A stretch of DNA of 64,000 nt from an uncultured Methanobacterium sp. GTDB lineage: Archaea > Methanobacteriota > Methanobacteria > Methanobacteriales > Methanobacteriaceae. The stretch lies in NCBI RefSeq assembly GCF_963666025.1, contig NZ_OY762552.1:1702001-1766000 (forward strand). The letters are read 5' to 3'. Shown piece after piece: positions 58,628 to 64,000 of the stretch. The position numbers were made by a program, and so were the translations under genes. Under the pieces are notes generated by a model. It was not told where the DNA came from, ran no database searches, and saw nothing but the letters and a program-made list of their open reading frames with translations. Position 1 is the stretch's first letter, and each line of letters opens with the position of its first letter.

Positions 58628-58714
58628 TTTACTCCCATTGGGTATCTTGTTGAGGAACTTCTCCAAGAAAGATGTTAGAAATAGAAGATTTACTGCTATG
58701 ATATCGCGGTGGAT

Positions 58715-58984
58715 TCATTCTTTCTTCCAATGTCCTAATGCAGTTTTGTAAAGTGCGTAAATAATCACCAGGTAAGCAATTGATCTAATGGTCAGAATGA
58801 AAATATTAGAGCTATTGACTCCTAGGATGATACCTAAATGAGCTATACCAAAAAGACCAAAAGTTATGGCTATATATAAGGCAATCAAACTCTCCTTTTT
58901 ACGATACTCCCAGTAACCTAAGCCAACAATTATTATACAGAAAATCAGGTTCAAAATAGTTACTGGATCCAGGATTATTGTCAT
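58715..58984 (-). CDS. Small three-helix membrane protein, unknown
   Basis: 89 residues: MTIILDPVTILNLIFCIIIVGLGYWEYRKKESLIALYIAITFGLFGIAHLGIILGVNSSNIFILTIRSIAYLVIIYALYKTALGHWKKE. Three membrane helices (about 8-25, 31-52, 61-82) with basic residues at the inside loops. AGGAGGTTCC lies directly before the ATG. The layout loosely recalls the small membrane proteins of the efflux island, but the YWxxYxxxKSxF motif is only partly present (YWEYRKKESL). Function unknown. Confidence 0.65.
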   Translation of the reverse strand: MTIILDPVTILNLIFCIIIVGLGYWEYRKKESLIALYIAITFGLFGIAHLGIILGVNSSNIFILTIRSIAYLVIIYALYKTALGHWKKE

Positions 58985-59153
58985 GATGGAACCTCCTATG
59001 CAAATTATTTTTATCTCTGGAAATGTTAATAAGTTTTTTGATAACCTAGAAAGTGGATGATGAGTAATAAATCATTTATAGTAGAATTAACTTATACATT
59101 TCTTAGAACTGGGATAAGGTGCCAGTAATCGTCAAAGTATAGGATTTGAGAAG

Positions 59154-59537
<384 letters not shown>

Positions 59538-59742
59538 AGCCATGTGTATTTCGATTAATCTTTTTAAATACTTTATTTAATTAATAAGGTAATATAAACT
59601 AGATATCCACTGATTTGGGTAGTATGTGTAGCGGACAAAAATTTCAATCTTTTTGGATGTGTTTACTTACAACTACTCTTTCAAACTGTGGATATGTTCT
59701 CCGTAAGGTTTAAATAGCAACAATACAATACGTATCTAATGC

Positions 59743-59824
<82 letters not shown>

Positions 59825-59855
59825 TAAAAGGTCTTTTAAGAAGGCCAATCCCTTA

Positions 59856-60011
<156 letters not shown>

Positions 60012-60091
60012 CACTTTTTTTTATATTCTCTGTATTGTAAATTAACTTTAATATTCTAAAATATTATATCAGGATAAAATATTATCAGGAT

Positions 60092-60721
60092 GTGAAGCTG
60101 TTGCCTAAAATCAACGACATCATTGTAATTGAAGGAAGGGGAAATGACTCCAATGTCTATGTATTTGAAGATATCATCGTGGATACTGGAACCGGTCAGA
60201 ACATGGATTACATCTTAAAATCCATTAAACAATCAGGATCCAGTGTTGATGATTTATCCCTTATTGTAAACACCCACAACCACTACGATCATGTCGGTGG
60301 CAACCGTTACCTGGATCTGGAAGTGGCTATGCACCCAAATGATGCACGGGCCTTAGAAGAAGGGGATGAAGATGTTCTCCTGGCCACCATGTTTGGAAAG
60401 ACCATGGAAAAAATGGAAGTAAGCCGTAAACTAAATGAAGGGGATAAAATTCATGATTTTGAAGTGTTACTCACCCCGGGTCATACATCAGGTAGTATAT
60501 GTCTTTACGATGGTGAAACCCTGATTTCAGGGGACACTGTGTTCTCTGGTGGGGGGTTTGGCCGTGTGGATCTGGGTGGAAATATGGATGACATGAGAAA
60601 ATCCCTGGAAAGACTTAGTAAACTGGATATCAAATACCTCTTACCTGGCCATGGCCCAGCAGTGGAGGATGGGGCCCGGCATGTTAAACTGGCCTGTGAA
60701 ATGTCCACAGGATATTATTAA
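60092..60721 (+). CDS. Metallo-beta-lactamase fold hydrolase
   Basis: 209 residues from GTG 60092 (AGGAT upstream). The metal site is complete: NTHNHYDHVGGNRYL (HxHxDH, about 66-75), the histidine in LTPGHTSGSICLY, Asp in LISGDTVFSGG and His in LLPGHGPAV. Glyoxalase II-like proteins of this size hydrolyse thioesters or act as flavin-free hydrolases in methanogens. The substrate is unknown. It is a single gene downstream of the tRNAs. Confidence 0.92.
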   Translation: MKLLPKINDIIVIEGRGNDSNVYVFEDIIVDTGTGQNMDYILKSIKQSGSSVDDLSLIVNTHNHYDHVGGNRYLDLEVAMHPNDARALEEGDEDVLLATMFGKTMEKMEVSRKLNEGDKIHDFEVLLTPGHTSGSICLYDGETLISGDTVFSGGGFGRVDLGGNMDDMRKSLERLSKLDIKYLLPGHGPAVEDGARHVKLACEMSTGYY

Positions 60722-60880
60722 GGATTTATTTTAAATAAAATTTATTTTTAGAAGAAATAGGGTATACTAAAAAAGAAATTTGGATGGATGTAACTACCAT
60801 TTAATGGATGTAATTATCCTTAAATTAATGTAACATCCCTAAATTTTAATGTAACATCCCTAAATTATATTTTTATTATT

Positions 60881-61831
60881 TTAAGGTACAACCACTGATA
60901 ACTCACCGGGCTCATAATGGTTCCCGATAAGATCAGAGTAGGTCAAATTCCACCCAGAATCAGTCTTGGTCGCGTTTATGGTTGTGTGGGGAAAATTCCA
61001 GTGGAACTTTTCCACCTCAGGGAGGGTATTGGCATATTTTATAGCCTCCTGTGCAGATTCATAGCTCCCGTTATTAACAGTGAGGTTTTTAACCTCTCTT
61101 AAATTGGAAGACTCTTTTTGCAGGGTGTTGTAGGAGAAAACTTGATATTTACTACCTCCGTCACTTTCCACCACAGTCCAGGTGAACATGTCTGAGGTGG
61201 GATAAGCGGTTATCTGGGTGTAACCATCACTTAGGGTCTGACTCTGGAGGGTATCCATTTTTTCATAGGCACGAATTCCACCAAAGGAGATGAGCATAAT
61301 CATAAATCCTATCAATGCAATTTTTTTGTATTTGGGATTCAGACGCATGTAAAGGATGATGAGTACAGTCAGGGCAACAATTGCCGTGACCAGATCAGTG
61401 TAGTAATAAAGGTTGGCAGTGTAACGGGTCAGGGAAAATGGATAGAATAGGGGTATGCCCCCGGTGGTCAGGAAGTCCAGGAAAAGATGAGTGAGAACTC
61501 CAAAATATGCTAAAAGCACGTTTCGCTTATTGAATTTGATTTTAATATCTCTTCGGATTAAATGACTGATAAAACCATTTACCGATGGTCTAGAAATAAT
61601 GTAAATGAATATGATGGCAGTTACCAGTCCAAAGATGAAACTGTGGGTGATTCCTCTGTGGGAGAATATGAAAAGTTCAGGGGCCAGGAAACCAACTGCA
61701 AAGAGTATCACATCAAAATCAACAGATATTCCTCCAAACCCTCCTGAAAGCCGGTCTTTAACAGTGAATCCTTTGACCTTGAGAAGGGTCAAAATAGCAA
61801 AGGGCACGATGAAGTGGGTGAAAAAATCCAT
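60881..61831 (-). CDS. YdjM-like membrane-bound putative metal-dependent hydrolase
   Basis: 316 residues. The N-terminal 190 residues with five membrane helices follow the YdjM/PF04307 pattern: MDFFTHFIVPFAILTLLK, DVILFAVGFLAPELFIFSHRGITHSFIFGL and LAYFGVLTHLFLDFLTTGGIPLFYPFS, with His and Asp residues at fixed places (HRGxTHS, HxxxD). The C-terminal 120 residues form a soluble outside domain. In E. coli YdjM is LexA-regulated; here nothing suggests this. Function unknown: lipid phosphatase-like hydrolysis is a guess for the family. Confidence 0.78.
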   Translation of the reverse strand: MDFFTHFIVPFAILTLLKVKGFTVKDRLSGGFGGISVDFDVILFAVGFLAPELFIFSHRGITHSFIFGLVTAIIFIYIISRPSVNGFISHLIRRDIKIKFNKRNVLLAYFGVLTHLFLDFLTTGGIPLFYPFSLTRYTANLYYYTDLVTAIVALTVLIILYMRLNPKYKKIALIGFMIMLISFGGIRAYEKMDTLQSQTLSDGYTQITAYPTSDMFTWTVVESDGGSKYQVFSYNTLQKESSNLREVKNLTVNNGSYESAQEAIKYANTLPEVEKFHWNFPHTTINATKTDSGWNLTYSDLIGNHYEPGELSVVVP

Positions 61832-61932
61832 AATAATACTTCTCCCAAGTTATTTATCCTTAAAAATCTCATAAATCAGTTATCCATTAGATATTCTGTA
61901 TTATCCTTTAAAACTGTATTATATTTTAAAAA

Positions 61933-63363
61933 TTATCCTTTAAAAACATCCCATAAACCTTTTAAAAGTACCAGTGCTGGTATAATTTCAATTCGGCCAA
62001 TCCACATATTGAATATCATGAAAAGCTCTGCAACATCTGGCATGTCATAAGATACTATCCCCATGGAAAGCCCCACATTTCCCTGGGCAGATGCAACTTC
62101 AAACAAGGAATCGATCCCACCATAACCATAACTCATAAGCACCAACCAGCTTATAAATATAAAAAACAGGTATATAAAGGTGTAACTTCCAGCTTCTCTG
62201 ATTTCCACATCTCCCACGGGCTTCCCACTGATCTTACGGGGGATTATTGAACCCTGGGGTGATAATATCTTTTTAATCTCCCAATAAAGTCCTTTAGCTA
62301 AGGTAACCACCCTTATCAGTTTAAGGGCGCCGGTGGTGGAACCAGCTGACATACCAATGATCATAGCTGCTAAAAGAATTACCTTGGCATAGTCCGACCA
62401 GTTGATCATGGAGCTTACTGGTTGAATATTAGATCCAGTACAGCTCAAAGCAGATATGACGAAGAAGGCAGAATCCATGGATGTGAAGTGAGCGTTAACA
62501 ATTAAAAGAATGTAAAACACACTAATTATAATTATCATTGCCTGAAATTGGATATCATGAAACACATCAATAACTCGTCCCTTTAACGCTTTGTAATGAA
62601 CCAGGAAGCTGGTACCACCCAGGATCATCAGGATCATGGTGACAATATAAATGGCATTGCTGCCATAGGCCCCAATGTTATCATTCTTAATGGACATGCC
62701 TCCGGTGGAGAGGTTGGTGAAGGTATTGTTAATGGCATCAAACAGGTTCATCCCCACGATCACGTAGAGTACGATACCTAAAATGGTGTATAAAAGGTAT
62801 ATCCACCAGATAGTTTTCACTGTCCCGGTTATACTGGGTTTTATTTTTTCTTCACGTGCTTCTGATTTGTATAACCTGGCTGCAGCTGTTCCGGGCCTTA
62901 TTAAAACACCTATAACTACAATCACAACTCCAAGTCCACCAACCCATTGCATAAGGCTCCTTAAAAATAGAATGGATTTGGGTAGGATTTCCACATTGGC
63001 GTAAATGCTGAATCCACTTCCACTCCAGGCAGACATACTTTCAAAATAAGCATTCAAAAAATCTATGTTGGTTGAATACATCAAACAGAAACTGCCAATA
63101 AGAGCGGCCCAAAGCCAGGCCAGGGATGCAATGATCATTCCATGTTTGAGCTTTAACAGGTTAAAATTAGCAGGCAACCTTCTTAAGAAAGCTCCTATTA
63201 AAATTGAAAAGGCTCCAAAGGCTAGAAAACCAACGTATTCGTTTTCACCGTAGATCAGGGCTATTATTATAGGTATGAGTACCACTATACCGGTACCCTG
63301 CATTATCATTCCTAAAGGATTGGCAATTAAGATTAGATCCTTCTTCCCCAGATAATTTCTCAT
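61933..63363 (-). CDS. trkH: TrkH-family potassium uptake protein
   Basis: 476 residues, the normal TrkH/KtrB size, with four M1-P-M2 repeats: SMSAWSGSGFSIYANVE, FTNLSTGGMSIKNDNIG, SALSCTGSNIQPVSS and ASAQGNVGLSMGIVS give the four selectivity-filter positions with Gly (S-G-S-G-F, S-T-G-G-M, C-T-G-S-N, G-N-V-G-L). It forms the membrane pore of a K+ (or Na+/K+) uptake system; the soluble TrkA partner gene is not in the window. Start ATG at 63363; the plus-strand shadow frames in this region are not genes. Confidence 0.93.
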   Translation of the reverse strand: MRNYLGKKDLILIANPLGMIMQGTGIVVLIPIIIALIYGENEYVGFLAFGAFSILIGAFLRRLPANFNLLKLKHGMIIASLAWLWAALIGSFCLMYSTNIDFLNAYFESMSAWSGSGFSIYANVEILPKSILFLRSLMQWVGGLGVVIVVIGVLIRPGTAAARLYKSEAREEKIKPSITGTVKTIWWIYLLYTILGIVLYVIVGMNLFDAINNTFTNLSTGGMSIKNDNIGAYGSNAIYIVTMILMILGGTSFLVHYKALKGRVIDVFHDIQFQAMIIIISVFYILLIVNAHFTSMDSAFFVISALSCTGSNIQPVSSMINWSDYAKVILLAAMIIGMSAGSTTGALKLIRVVTLAKGLYWEIKKILSPQGSIIPRKISGKPVGDVEIREAGSYTFIYLFFIFISWLVLMSYGYGGIDSLFEVASAQGNVGLSMGIVSYDMPDVAELFMIFNMWIGRIEIIPALVLLKGLWDVFKG

Positions 63364-63667
63364 ATAATCAGAAGATGGTCAATCTCATATATAAATCTCA
63401 CTAAGGACAGATTTAGAATTAAATTGTCTTTTAATGGTTTTAAATTTGAAAAAAATATTCATATGAAGTATATTCTCATGAAAAGGTTTCATGACATGAA
63501 TAAAAAATTATTGGGATGTTCAGATGGGGTTGTGTATGATGTGCTTTTACATGAAAAAAATAAAAAGAAAAAAATGGACTTACTGCTTGTTAGCATCAAG
63601 ATCACTCTCTATGGGCACTCTTAATATGTGATGGGCAGCTAAAATTCCATTTCTGCTACGGATTGAG
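63364..63667. other. Spacer between trkH and the slipin gene, no gene seen
   Basis: The trkH promoter lies here (minus-strand TATA-like ATTTATATATGA, about 63384-63395). A plus-strand 66-codon frame (63424-63624) has no ribosome binding site, an odd composition and no family resemblance. Confidence 0.4.

Positions 63668-64000
<333 letters not shown>

Noticed and set aside
63424..63624. Plus-strand ORF of 66 codons
   Set aside because: No ribosome binding site; rich in Lys/Met in a random manner; sits on the trkH promoter region.

Overview
The window reads as a chromosome segment of a methanogenic archaeon of the order Methanobacteriales, most probably the genus Methanobacterium. The evidence is AT-rich spacers with archaeal TATA boxes, ribosome binding sites of the GGAGGTGAT type, tRNA genes without encoded CCA, a tRNA-Trp with an intron at position 37/38 that looks like a C/D-box guide RNA, and archaeal versions of many families. 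No methanogenesis core gene lies here, so the genus is an inference.

Layout. 1-10 kb: end of an ABC-2 permease, a truncated QueG-like protein, a methyltransferase and an acetyltransferase, a MarR/MFS drug-efflux operon, a TetR/ABC-2 efflux operon with a palindromic operator, a membrane-protein gene broken at an 8-bp tandem repeat, a flavodoxin and a DUF1697 protein. 10-26 kb: a ppx-ppk polyphosphate operon, an Fe-S aldo/keto reductase, small metabolic genes, an orphan substrate-binding protein, an MFS transporter, a CHASE4-HAMP-PAS histidine kinase, a cysteine desulfidase-like enzyme and a small signalling operon (ribbon-helix-helix protein, orphan output domain, response regulator). 26-32.9 kb: a POT peptide transporter and an amino-acid permease, both frameshifted, an intact tandem copy of the permease, and an ABC exporter next to an unannotated 52-residue four-cysteine peptide gene.

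32.93-37.18 kb is a mobile element. It has perfect 24-bp terminal inverted repeats and a 9-bp target duplication (CTATATGGT). It carries a restriction-modification-specificity fusion gene (one frameshift), a zinc-finger/DDE transposase and a two-gene cassette of tiny ORFs (an AbrB-like 51-mer and an acidic 54-mer). It sits in the short divergent spacer between the cysteine peptide gene and a methyltransferase.

38-51 kb is an efflux island. A PadR/DUF1700 pair is followed by three MacB/LolD-type ABC exporters and one ABC-2 exporter, interleaved with three paralogous winged-helix regulators and four paralogous roughly 100-residue three-helix membrane proteins. Near-identical sequence motifs recur upstream of several of these operons. 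51-64 kb is mostly metabolic: an NAD(P)H oxidoreductase, a PEP-mutase-like protein, a RibD-C reductase, a transglutaminase-like protein, two methyltransferases (one frameshifted), a ProC-like reductase, tRNA-Cys, intron-containing tRNA-Trp, an MBL hydrolase, a YdjM-like protein, TrkH and a slipin fragment.

Five genes are interrupted by small indels, four of them single-base. Some may be sequencing errors. The 8-bp repeat case is the one that looks like a possible genetic switch.
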